Positions 7,824 through 15,137 of a stretch of 37,062 nucleotides of DNA are shown here, piece after piece. The notes under the pieces were generated by a model that saw nothing but the letters and a program-made list of their open reading frames with translations, was not told the origin of the DNA and searched no databases. Position numbers and translations under genes: made by a program. The stretch comes from UM-FILTER-36-13 sp964394835 (GTDB taxonomy: Bacteria > Patescibacteriota > Patescibacteriia > UBA1558 > GWA2-36-10): NCBI GenBank assembly GCA_964394835.1, contig CAYMZA010000004.1:1-37062 (forward strand), written 5' to 3'. Numbering within the stretch: the first letter of the stretch is position 1; each line of letters opens with the position of its first letter.

Positions 7824-7900
7824 CGTCCTGTAGCTCAGCTGGTTAGAGCACCACTCTTATAAAGTGGGGGTCCTGGGTTCAAGTCCCAGCAGGACGACCA
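7824..7900 (+). tRNA. tRNA-Ile with anticodon UAU, CCA encoded
   Basis: A complete 77-base cloverleaf. The acceptor stem CGTCCTG pairs with CAGGACG. The D arm is GCTC/GAGC with a 9-base loop. The anticodon stem CCACT/AGTGG closes the 7-base loop CTTATAA, so position 33 is U and positions 34-36 are UAU, which reads AUA (isoleucine). The variable loop is GGGTC, the T arm is CTGGG/CCCAG with loop TTCAAGT, the discriminator is A, and the 3' CCA is encoded. Most bacteria read AUA with a tRNA-Ile that carries CAU and needs lysidine from TilS; a UAU anticodon is rare in bacteria. It has its own promoter and a terminator. Confidence 0.93.
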
Positions 7901-7901
7901 T

Positions 7902-7922
7902 AACATCTTAAGATGTTTTTTT
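7902..7922 (+). terminator. Intrinsic terminator after the tRNA
   Basis: Perfect 16-base palindrome AACATCTTAAGATGTT directly after CCA, running into seven T (7916-7922). The stem is short, about six pairs. Confidence 0.6.
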
Positions 7923-7943
7923 GTTTGCTTTAATATATATATT

Positions 7944-7972
7944 TTGTTAAATTTAAGAATATTAGTTAAAAT
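7944..7972 (+). promoter_or_regulatory. Promoter for the small membrane gene (-35 TTGTTA, 17 bp, -10 TAAAAT)
   Basis: TTGTTA at 7944-7949 and TAAAAT at 7967-7972, spacer 17 bases. The -10 box ends 6 bases before the ATG at 7979, so transcription would begin at or next to the start codon: a leaderless mRNA. Confidence 0.4.
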
Positions 7973-7978
7973 AAAAAT

Positions 7979-8197
7979 ATGATAAATCAAATTGCTAATT
8001 TATTAATTTTAGAAAAACCAATTACCATGTGGTTGAGTATTGTAATTTTAATATTTATATTATTTACAGCTACTATAGCTGTGTTAAACAAAAAGGGTAT
8101 TAATATAATACCGTGGAAATGTCATTATACAATGGCAAGAATTACAATTGCCATAGTAATAGTTAATACAATATTAGTTTTAGTTAAAAATATTTAA
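7979..8197 (+). CDS. Small two-helix membrane protein, function unknown
   Basis: A 72-residue protein with two predicted membrane helices (about 15-37 and 51-70) joined by a short, partly basic loop containing KCHYTMAR. The Cys-His pair at the start of the second helix might bind a metal or heme, but nothing confirms it. I do not recognise a family. The start is chosen because the -10 element sits right before it and no upstream in-frame start is closer to it. It may be expressed from a leaderless transcript. Confidence 0.6.
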   Translation: MINQIANLLILEKPITMWLSIVILIFILFTATIAVLNKKGINIIPWKCHYTMARITIAIVIVNTILVLVKNI

Positions 8198-8249
8198 TAT
8201 TTCTTTTTCTAAAATAATATAGTATACTATATATAGTAATATAAAAAAT

Positions 8250-8591
8250 ATGCCTCGTAAAAAATTGTTTGCTTTTAAAAAGATTAAAAGAATAAAAGTT
8301 ATTGATTCAATGAATAATATGGTTGGTTCTTGGTTTTTTCTTTTTATTCACATTATTTGGTTTTGGTTTTGGTTAGTATTTAATTTAAATATTCAAGTTT
8401 TAACTATGGTAGTATCTTCAGAAGCTATAGTTTTAATGATACTATTATTAATGGCTCAGAATAGGCAAAGCATTAGAGACGATATTCGTGATGAAGCAGA
8501 TCTACAAGCAGACTTACAATCTATGGAAACAAGTGAAAAAATATTAAGACATGTAAAAGAGATTAAAAAAATTATTAAAAATAATAAATAA
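8250..8591 (+). CDS. DUF1003 membrane protein
   Basis: A 113-residue protein matching the DUF1003 family by pattern: a short basic N-terminus, MVGSWFF leading into a first membrane helix (about 28-46), a second helix (about 50-69), then the family's hallmark MAQNRQSIRDDIRDEAD followed by an amphipathic tail (ETSEKILRHVKEI). DUF1003 members are small inner-membrane proteins without an established function. This copy is shorter at the N-terminus than typical members. It is 4 bases from the next gene and probably co-transcribed with the two exported proteins that follow. Confidence 0.85.
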   Translation: MPRKKLFAFKKIKRIKVIDSMNNMVGSWFFLFIHIIWFWFWLVFNLNIQVLTMVVSSEAIVLMILLLMAQNRQSIRDDIRDEADLQADLQSMETSEKILRHVKEIKKIIKNNK

Positions 8592-8595
8592 ATAT

Positions 8596-8958
8596 ATGAA
8601 AAAAATATTAATATTGGTAGTACTTGTCTTCTTTGTTTTTGTAATATATAATCAATTTCAAGAAAAAGGAGATACTGGAGAATTAAAAAATGAAATTAAT
8701 TCTTTGGAAGAAGATTTTTTAGATTTATTAGACTTAGGTGATAATAGTGATATATATGATCTGGATGAAGAATTAGACGATATTCAAAATCAAGATTTTG
8801 AAGAAGATGTTGATGATAATAGTGCCTTTGATGAACTAGCATCAGAACTAGCATCAGAATTAGAAGGTTTTTTAACAGATTTAGATGAATTAGAAGACCT
8901 TGGCGAAGACGATTCTTTATCTGGTTTAGATGATGATTTAGATACAATAAATAATTAA
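8596..8958 (+). CDS. Acidic, N-terminally anchored exported protein, unknown function
   Basis: 120 residues: a single hydrophobic segment (about 3-18) after MKK, acting as an uncleaved anchor or signal, followed by an almost uninterrupted Asp/Glu-rich stretch with repeated acidic pairs (EEDFLDLLDLGD, LDELEDLGEDD). There are very few basic residues after position 32, so the external part is strongly negatively charged. No catalytic motif is visible; cation binding or a spacer role on the cell surface is conceivable. The ATG sits in the AAATATATG context shared by several exported-protein genes here, 10 bases before the next gene. Confidence 0.7.
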   Translation: MKKILILVVLVFFVFVIYNQFQEKGDTGELKNEINSLEEDFLDLLDLGDNSDIYDLDEELDDIQNQDFEEDVDDNSAFDELASELASELEGFLTDLDELEDLGEDDSLSGLDDDLDTINN

Positions 8959-8968
8959 ATATAAATAT

Positions 8969-9802
8969 ATGAAAAAAGGAAATACATTTTTTATAACCGG
9001 ATTATTATTAATAATAATAACTGGTTTAATAGGTTCACAAGCATTAGCTTTAAGTTTACAAGTTAAAGATAAAACAGTTCGTCAACAATATACCAATTCA
9101 AAAAAACAGTATACTAGAGAGGTTAATTTTTACAAATCTGCAAAACAAGATTATGTTACAGCTAAATCTAATTACAAACAGTTTAAAAATGCTGATAATA
9201 AACAAGTATTAGAAGATAAAGCTAGGTCTTTTTTAGAAAAAAGCGTAACTGTGCTCATTAAAAAATTAGAGAGTATTAAGAATTGGGTTTCTAATAGATA
9301 TTCTTTAGAAGAAAGCGAAAGACAGTCTATAGTAGCAGAAATAGACGAAGATATAAATTATTTGAATGGTAAATTAAGTAAAATACAAACTGCTTCTGCT
9401 AGTCAAATAAAAGAAGAAGCTCAAGAGATTCGTTCTTACTGGCATAGCCATCGTTTAAATGTTAAGAAAATAACAGGTAGAATATTATCAGCTAGAATTG
9501 TTTATGTAATTAAAAAAGCAGAAAATATTTCTCTTAGAATTAAAGATAAATTAGCTTCCTTAGAAAATACTAAACAAGATATTACAGAATTAGAAGGCTG
9601 GGTAAAGGATTTTGATAAGAAAATAGCTTTAGCTAAAGAAAAATACGAGGCTGGTAAAAATCAATTTCAATCAATTAACGATTTGTCTTCTGCTAACTCA
9701 TTGTTTTCTTCCGGTAACCAGTTTATACGAGAAGCAAATAATTATATAAAAGAAGCTTACGATATTTTGAAGAAGATTATTAAAGAAATGAAAACATTAT
9801 AA
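8969..9802 (+). CDS. Exported coiled-coil protein, unknown function
   Basis: 277 residues with a Sec signal peptide (KK near the N-terminus, hydrophobic core about 8-27, probable cleavage after ALA near 26-28). The rest is almost all charged helix, with heptad-like segments at about 40-115 and 165-265, rich in Lys and Glu. No enzyme motif is seen. It closes a four-gene set of small membrane and exported proteins (7979-9802) and is followed by a strong terminator. Alternating basic and acidic helices could allow it to interact with the acidic protein encoded just upstream; that is a guess from charge only. Confidence 0.7.
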   Translation: MKKGNTFFITGLLLIIITGLIGSQALALSLQVKDKTVRQQYTNSKKQYTREVNFYKSAKQDYVTAKSNYKQFKNADNKQVLEDKARSFLEKSVTVLIKKLESIKNWVSNRYSLEESERQSIVAEIDEDINYLNGKLSKIQTASASQIKEEAQEIRSYWHSHRLNVKKITGRILSARIVYVIKKAENISLRIKDKLASLENTKQDITELEGWVKDFDKKIALAKEKYEAGKNQFQSINDLSSANSLFSSGNQFIREANNYIKEAYDILKKIIKEMKTL

Positions 9803-9805
9803 CTT

Positions 9806-9840
9806 AAAAACTACTCTTGATCGAGTAGTTTTTATTTTAT
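9806..9840. terminator. Bidirectional terminator between convergent genes
   Basis: An 11-bp perfect stem (AAAAACTACTC / GAGTAGTTTTT, 9806-9816 and 9823-9833) with a 6-base loop. T-rich sequence follows on the plus strand and A-rich on the other side, so it can stop both the exported-protein operon and the histidine phosphatase gene, whose stop codon it overlaps. Confidence 0.85.
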
Positions 9841-10568
9841 TGATTTATTGATGCTAAAAATATATTTTCATCAGGTTTATGTGGTAAATGACATATATTA
9901 TTAATATAGTTTATTTTTATATATCCGTTTTTATCAATTACCAGTTTAGTAATAGAAGATTGGTATATTTCCAAAGATAGGAATCCAATTATATCTGTAT
10001 TAAGAATACTGGTTATCATAGACCTTATGATATTACCATGACAAAATAGTCCAACAGATTTTCCTTTATCATCTCTATATATACTAGATAGGAACCTACG
10101 AGATTTAATATGAAGTTTGTGTAGATTTTTATCCATTGTTTTATATTCTTTAATTCTTTTTATTCTTGTTCTTTCAGACATACGGAAATATTTTATTTTA
10201 TACCACTCAATCCAGTCTATTTCATTAAGTCTTTTATCTATAAAAATTCTTTTTTTATTCTTTTTAGCAAATAATTCTGCTGTTTCTCTAGCTCTTACTA
10301 ACTCGGAACTATATATTTTGTCTAAGTTTATTTGTTCCAGTTTTTTATTAAGTAATTTTCTTTGTTCTTTACCTAAATCAGATAAGGGTATGTTTGCGTC
10401 ACCTATTTCTTCCTTAAATTCAGAATTAGGGTGACAATGTCTTATTAAATATATTTTAGTGTATGGTTTATTTGTTTCTTGCCTTGTTTTAGCATAAGGT
10501 GTTTGCCCATCATCTGGTTGCATGTATGGTTTAACATTAACAAAAGGAGATCTTATTTTTATACTCAT
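9837..10568 (-). CDS. Histidine phosphatase superfamily protein (phosphoglycerate-mutase-like)
   Basis: 243 residues with the core of the histidine phosphatase fold: LIRHCHPNSE at 41-50 with nucleophile His44, SSELVRARETAE at 87-98 with the substrate-binding Arg, an acidic NEIDW at 115-119, and the second catalytic His at 177 in FCHGN. The usual RHG triad is RHC here. A 35-residue N-terminal extension without clear homology precedes the fold. Substrate cannot be assigned; it could be a sugar-phosphate or nucleotide phosphatase, and a true glycolytic mutase is less likely given its length and divergence. It is transcribed alone, convergent with the exported-protein operon. Confidence 0.85.
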   Translation of the reverse strand: MSIKIRSPFVNVKPYMQPDDGQTPYAKTRQETNKPYTKIYLIRHCHPNSEFKEEIGDANIPLSDLGKEQRKLLNKKLEQINLDKIYSSELVRARETAELFAKKNKKRIFIDKRLNEIDWIEWYKIKYFRMSERTRIKRIKEYKTMDKNLHKLHIKSRRFLSSIYRDDKGKSVGLFCHGNIIRSMITSILNTDIIGFLSLEIYQSSITKLVIDKNGYIKINYINNICHLPHKPDENIFLASINQ

Positions 10569-10626
10569 TTTTTTCTTTTAGTTTATTATGTATATTTTAA
10601 TATTATTTTAACTAAAAAGCAATTTC

Positions 10627-10657
10627 TTGACATATAATGTATATTTGATAGTATAAT
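10627..10657 (+). promoter_or_regulatory. Promoter of the UGA-interrupted gene (-35 TTGACA, 19 bp, -10 TATAAT)
   Basis: Both hexamers are perfect consensus (10627-10632 and 10652-10657), but the spacer is 19 bases, longer than optimal. The leader runs to an AGGAGG at 10702-10707, 7 bases before the ATG at 10715, one of the strongest ribosome-binding sites in the window. Confidence 0.55.
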
Positions 10658-10714
10658 TTAATTATATTAGTACTTTTAAATATTACACTAACCCTTTTAC
10701 AAGGAGGTCGGATC

Positions 10715-11824
10715 ATGAGTTTAGGAATTGGTATTATTAATTCTCACGGCGTTGCTCTATGAGTAGACAGTTTAGTTAGTGCTACTAGGGAAGTTATTGA
10801 CAAAAGAGTCTTAGCAGCTATTGGTATATTTGAACTTAACATTATGAGAGCAAGGGAAGAAGGTGAATTATCTCAAGAAGTTCATAATGAAAAAATAGTA
10901 GAGCTTTTGAAAACTTTAGAAAACTCTGTTGAAAATATTACAAGTAATAGTTTTTTGTCTAATAAAGTTTTTCCTATGTATCATCGTAATGATAAAGATT
11001 ATGGTGCTTTTATTTCCGTAGGTGATGCTTTTTTAGCTCGTCTAAACAATGACGTGATTGAGATTATGGATAAGAAAGATGAGTTTAATGAATTGTCTTT
11101 TGAAAAATATGTAGAAACACTCATTAACCTTATGCATCATATTTGGAAGGAGCAAGACCTTGATGATGTTCAGGGTGAAGTACTTTATCTTGGCTATTGT
11201 GTTGATAAAGAAGAATATTTTGGTTATAAAGTAAAGATAGTTTTTAAAAAAAATGAAGAACCAGATGTTACTTCTCAGCAATTATCAGGTTTTACTTTTG
11301 AAATGGTTGGTGATAATGATGTTGTAAGTAGGATGATTCTTGGATTTCAAAAAGGATTACCAGATCAAATTGATGGATTTATGAGAGCATTTTTTGCTCG
11401 TATGATTGAAGATTGTTTTGACGATAAAAATCTTAAAGAACATTATGTCACAAAAATGGAGCATTTAGCTGTTAATGCTTGGAATTTTAATGAAGAACAA
11501 TGGGGAGAGATTAAAAAGGGTACTCCAGACCATCTTTATAACCCAGAAGAAGACAAAATGAGAATGGATAAATATATAGATTTAGCTATTAGGAAGGTAG
11601 TTAATGATATCATTAGTTCTGTTCGTTCTGGAGCTTCTGTTGATTATATTATTAATATTTCTTTAAGAGAATGCCTCCAGTTGATTAATTGGTTAATTGA
11701 CTCTACGTCTAAGTTTCATTCTTTTATTAAAGCAGAGGTTCCTACTGTTGGTGGCGATGTATATATTGCCACTATTACAGCTAAGGAAGGGTTTAAATTC
11801 AGAAAACTAGATGAGTATTTCTAG
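10715..11824 (+). CDS. Unknown protein with in-frame UGA at codon 16; possible proteasome-like Ntn-hydrolase fold
   Basis: The uninterrupted frame is 10844-11824 (326 residues), but that ATG has no ribosome-binding site. AGGAGG at 10702-10707 points to the ATG at 10715, which is exactly 43 codons upstream in the same frame; the only interruption is TGA at 10760-10762. The upstream codons read MSLGIGIINSHGVAL, stop, VDSLVSATREV. By eye this resembles the N-terminal strands of proteasome/HslV-type Ntn hydrolases (GVVLAADS), and the C-terminus (VGGDVYIATITAKEGF) resembles their last strand; this is a weak, untested likeness. The gene has its own promoter and terminator. It may be a nonsense mutation, a sequencing error, or recoding of one UGA. 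If the 10844 start is real, the protein would lack the first strands. Confidence 0.6.
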
Positions 11825-11845
11825 TATACATACTTAGTTTATATG

Positions 11846-11872
11846 CCCCATATAGTAATATATGGGGTTTTT
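11846..11872 (+). terminator. Intrinsic terminator
   Basis: A 9-bp perfect stem CCCCATATA / TATATGGGG with loop GTAA, followed by TTTTTATTTTG. It ends the single-gene unit that begins at 10627. Confidence 0.85.
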
Positions 11873-11894
11873 ATTTTGTTTCCCATATATTTTA

Positions 11895-11903
11895 TGGTAT
11901 AAT
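11895..11903 (+). promoter_or_regulatory. Extended -10 promoter of the large surface protein
   Basis: TGG followed by TATAAT (11895-11903), an extended -10 element. The -35 region is poor (TTTGTT). AAAGGA about 9 bases before the ATG at 11933 can serve as ribosome-binding site. Confidence 0.5.
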
Positions 11904-11932
11904 GTTGGTATAAAAATTAAAGGAAAATAACT

Positions 11933-14900
11933 ATGTTTAAAAACAATAAGGGGGTAACCCATTTAGCTATTTTAGTTATACTATTTGTTTTGGCAGCATC
12001 TGTAGCTACTGTTAGTTCAGTGTTAACTTATGGTAAAGGAGGAGCGCCAAAGGGTGGGGGAGCACCTTCTACTCCTACAGGATTAGCTGTAAGTAGTACA
12101 CAAGACACACAAGTTTCTCTTTCTTGGACTGTTTCTCTTGGCTCTACAGACTATCTTGTACAATATCAAGTAAGTGGTGGTCAGTTGTGGACTACATTTA
12201 ATGATGGTACTAGCACTAATAATTTTATGACAGTAACAGGATTAAGTTCTGGTACAACATATAATTTTAAAGTAGCAGCTAGGAATAATTCAGGTACAAG
12301 TGCATATTCTTCTTCTGTGTCAACAATTACATTATCAGTTTCAGATGCTCCTACTAATTTATCAGCAACCGATGTTCAAACTACTGAAGTTTCTCTTTCT
12401 TGGACATCTCCAGGTAATAATGGGGGGGCTAGTATAACTGATTACGCTATACAATATCAAACTACTTTAGGATCATGGATAATATTTAATGATGGCATTA
12501 GTACAAATACTACTACTACAGTAACAGGTTTAAGTGATGATACGCTGTATTTTTTCAAAGTAGCAGCTATTAATTCTGTTGGTACAAGTAACTATACTTC
12601 TGCTGTGTCAACTACAACTAGTGTAGCTGCAACAGTACCAGACGCTCCAAACACTCTAATAATAGGTGAAAAAACAGATACAACTATTGTATTATCTTGG
12701 GTAGCTCCAAATAGTAATGGAGCTGATATAACTGATTATATTATTAAGATTAGCTCTGACGGTGGTAGTACGTATACTACATTTAATGATGGTACTAGTA
12801 CAAAAACTACTACTACAGTAACAGGATTAACTAGTGGTGGTACTTATTTTATGAAGGTTTCAGCATTAAACTCTAAGGGTAGTAGTTCATTTTCACAGGC
12901 AGTTTTTAGTGAGATATATAGTTATGGTGAAGATTATGAATTTAAAGTTCCAGAAGAATTTGATGATGGAACAATGTTTATGGATGGTATATATTTTGCA
13001 GAAGATCAAGATTTTACTTCAGGAACAATGGATTTTGGTGCAAATCAACACTTTGCTACAGGAACAGAATTTGCAATTGGTCAAGAATTTGATGGAATAC
13101 AAAATTTTGGTAAAAATGTAAAATTTGCAAATAATACTAATTTTAATGCTGCTATGGCATGGGACGAAGAAGCAGATTTTAGTGCAGGAACACATACTTT
13201 TAATGCAGTTCAGGCTTTTGCTAAGAAAGCACATTTTGCAGCAGGTCAAGTATTTGATGTAGATCATGATTTTTCAGCTGAGGAAATAAAATATGGTTCT
13301 GGTTCTCAATTTTTAGCTAATGAAGCATTTGGTAAAAAAGCAGACTTTAGAGCAGGTTCACAAACATTTGGTGAAAATAGTATTTTTGATGAAATGGCTC
13401 GTTTTGCAGCAGAGCAGAAATTTTCTAAACTAATGACTTTTGATAAGTATATGCATTTTGGTGATGAAACTGATTTTAAGGATAAGGCTCAAGAATTTAA
13501 AGAAGGTATTATTTTTGGAACAGGAACAGAATTTTTAGATGATGGTACTCAATTCCTTCCACCAGATGTAATTCCACCATTTGGTTTAATATTGGAACAA
13601 ATTGCTTGTATTAGTAATGATTGTGTACCAAGTGATGCTAGTAAGTATTTAGCACCAGGTGAAAGATTACTTCCTGGTATAGATCCAGCACCTACGTATA
13701 CTAATATTACATCTGATGATTTATCTTTTCATATAGATGGTCTTGATTTAGAAATAGCATTTAATAATATAAGCACTGATGGAACTTTTAAAATAGACTT
13801 AAAAGATCCAGAAGATGTTTCAGCTGCTACTACTGCTTCTGATGGTATTTTAACTATATCATCAGGAAGTTTAAGTGGTACAAAGATGGTAGGAAGCGTA
13901 ATAGATTTGGGTCCAGAAACAGCTAGTGTTTCAGGTTCAGCTACAATAACTTTACCATATGATGAAGATAATTTAGGAGCAATACCTGAAGCTAATTTAA
14001 GAGTATTTCATTATGAAAATGATGCATGGACGACTGAAGATAATTGTACTATTAATACAGGTGATAATAATATAACTTGTATTATTGATTCGTTTTCTGA
14101 ATTTGGTATTGGTGGTGATGAGGATGAAGATGAAGATAGTCCTACTAGTGGTGGAGGTAGTATAGCGACATATCTATTAAACTCAATTCAAACACCAGAA
14201 CTTGGTTTTAAAGTATATATTAATAATGAAGATGAGGTTACTAATAATAGAGAGGTTAAATTAACATTTAATGTTGGTGATGATATTACTAAAATTGCTG
14301 TTTCTAATAAAGAAGATTTAAGTGATGCTAGCATTCAAGACTATACTGAGGAAGTAGAATGGGATTTATGTTCTGAAGCAGACTGTCAAATTAAAGCAGA
14401 GGAATGTCTTAATGATGAATATCATATTTATGTTAAGTTCTATAACGACTATGGTAATGTTACTGATATATATTCAAGTAGTATATTTTTAGATGTTGGT
14501 GAAGTAGAAGAAGCACAAGCAACATTAGTAGATCAATTGTTTGGATATTTTAATAATCTAAGAAATTATTTATTGGTAGGTGATAATAAGTATTGGATAT
14601 TTTCTGAAGATTTCTTAAATGAAAGAAACTTTGATTGGGACACGGAAGAAGATATAGTTGTAGAAGAAGATATAGTTGTAGAAGAATCTGAAGTTGTTGC
14701 AGAAAGTAAAGATTATTTTTTTACTAGATACCTATACTTAGGTACTATGGGTGATGAAGTAAAGAATTTGCAAGTTTTCTTAAAGAATAAAGGATATTTT
14801 AAACATTATACTACTACAGGATATTATGGATATATTACCAGAGATGCAGTAATGAGTTATCAAAAAGATAATAATATTTTACCTGTTGGTATGGTTGGTC

Positions 14901-14935
14901 CTTTAACTAGAGAAATATTAAATTTATCTAATTAA
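11933..14935 (+). CDS. Large cell-surface protein: three FN3 domains, Phe-hexad solenoid, C-terminal peptidoglycan-binding domain
   Basis: 1000 residues. An N-terminal hydrophobic segment (8-30) after a short basic head serves as signal or anchor. Three fibronectin type III domains follow (about 45-135, 138-230, 236-330), each with the VSLSW and TVTGL..GT.Y.FKV patterns. From 343 to 541 comes a repeat with an aromatic residue every six positions (see the repeat entry). A beta-rich region with two Cys pairs runs to about 725, then an acidic Gly/Ser linker, another beta-rich domain (745-855) with CSEADC, an acidic tract, and a peptidoglycan-binding domain at 932-998 (LGTMGDEVKNLQVFLKNKGYF, ending in VGPLTREIL). 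This is a wall-attached adhesin or surface-layer-like protein; ligand unknown. It is transcribed alone. Confidence 0.85.
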   Translation: MFKNNKGVTHLAILVILFVLAASVATVSSVLTYGKGGAPKGGGAPSTPTGLAVSSTQDTQVSLSWTVSLGSTDYLVQYQVSGGQLWTTFNDGTSTNNFMTVTGLSSGTTYNFKVAARNNSGTSAYSSSVSTITLSVSDAPTNLSATDVQTTEVSLSWTSPGNNGGASITDYAIQYQTTLGSWIIFNDGISTNTTTTVTGLSDDTLYFFKVAAINSVGTSNYTSAVSTTTSVAATVPDAPNTLIIGEKTDTTIVLSWVAPNSNGADITDYIIKISSDGGSTYTTFNDGTSTKTTTTVTGLTSGGTYFMKVSALNSKGSSSFSQAVFSEIYSYGEDYEFKVPEEFDDGTMFMDGIYFAEDQDFTSGTMDFGANQHFATGTEFAIGQEFDGIQNFGKNVKFANNTNFNAAMAWDEEADFSAGTHTFNAVQAFAKKAHFAAGQVFDVDHDFSAEEIKYGSGSQFLANEAFGKKADFRAGSQTFGENSIFDEMARFAAEQKFSKLMTFDKYMHFGDETDFKDKAQEFKEGIIFGTGTEFLDDGTQFLPPDVIPPFGLILEQIACISNDCVPSDASKYLAPGERLLPGIDPAPTYTNITSDDLSFHIDGLDLEIAFNNISTDGTFKIDLKDPEDVSAATTASDGILTISSGSLSGTKMVGSVIDLGPETASVSGSATITLPYDEDNLGAIPEANLRVFHYENDAWTTEDNCTINTGDNNITCIIDSFSEFGIGGDEDEDEDSPTSGGGSIATYLLNSIQTPELGFKVYINNEDEVTNNREVKLTFNVGDDITKIAVSNKEDLSDASIQDYTEEVEWDLCSEADCQIKAEECLNDEYHIYVKFYNDYGNVTDIYSSSIFLDVGEVEEAQATLVDQLFGYFNNLRNYLLVGDNKYWIFSEDFLNERNFDWDTEEDIVVEEDIVVEESEVVAESKDYFFTRYLYLGTMGDEVKNLQVFLKNKGYFKHYTTTGYYGYITRDAVMSYQKDNNILPVGMVGPLTREILNLSN
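12959..13555 (+). repeat. Protein-level repeat: about 33 phenylalanine hexads
   Basis: Within the surface protein, residues 343-541 place Phe (twice Trp or Tyr) at a strict spacing of six: 343, 349, 355, 361, then 368, 374, 380, 386, 392, 398, 404, 410 and so on. Seven-residue steps occur at 361-368, 416-423, 447-454, 472-479, 515-522 and 534-541, mostly after a D-F pair (QDF, ADF, HDF, TDF). Typical units are FATGTE, FAIGQE, FGKNVK. Such regular hexads suggest a beta-solenoid with stacked Phe and an extra residue at regular turns. Confidence 0.85.
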
Positions 14936-14937
14936 TC

Positions 14938-14966
14938 TTGACAATACAGTATTATCTTGGTATATT
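14938..14966 (+). promoter_or_regulatory. Promoter of the 29-residue basic protein (-35 TTGACA, 17 bp, -10 TATATT)
   Basis: Perfect TTGACA at 14938-14943 and TATATT at 14961-14966, spacer 17 bases. It begins 3 bases after the stop codon of the surface protein and 28 bases before the small gene's ATG. Confidence 0.65.
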
Positions 14967-14993
14967 CTTTTATATAATTAAAATATTAAAGTA

Positions 14994-15083
14994 ATGGGAA
15001 CAAAAGTTAAACATAAAAGGTTAGCTGTTAAAAGAAAAAGACGTAAAAAGCTAAAAAGAAGAAATAGATTTAAGAATAAATAA
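14994..15083 (+). CDS. 29-residue highly basic protein, probably ribosome-associated (bS22/AURKAIP1-like)
   Basis: An open frame of 29 codons between a clean promoter and an intrinsic terminator. The product starts MGTKVKHKRLAVKRKRR and is mostly Lys and Arg (19 of 29), with no acidic residue. The order of basic residues resembles the AURKAIP1/COX24 domain found in very small ribosomal proteins such as bS22 (KKRRKRM.KKKHRKLLR-type), starting with MG as those do. Base composition and length make a homology call from sequence alone uncertain, but the dedicated promoter and terminator argue that it is a real, well expressed gene. It would act by binding rRNA. Confidence 0.7.
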   Translation: MGTKVKHKRLAVKRKRRKKLKRRNRFKNK

Positions 15084-15104
15084 AATCTACATAATTTTAA
15101 GTTG

Positions 15105-15135
15105 AAAAGTCGTTATATTAGTATAGCGGCTTTTT
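15105..15135 (+). terminator. Intrinsic terminator of the small basic gene
   Basis: A 13-bp stem (15105-15117 with 15122-15134) with loop TTAG and two pairs that are G-U only on the plus strand, ending in TTTTT. The following promoter starts 3 bases later. Confidence 0.85.
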
Positions 15136-15137
15136 GG

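Noticed and set aside
10760..10762. UGA read as glycine genome-wide, as in Gracilibacteria or SR1
   Set aside because: UGA ends the transporter at 23411-23413 and the heme protein at 25898-25900 in ATGA overlaps with the next gene, and none of the long genes, including one of 2799 codons, has an in-frame UGA.
12909..13267. Overlapping frames inside the hexad-repeat region
   Set aside because: They arise from the repeated codon pattern of the surface protein and do not resemble proteins of their own.
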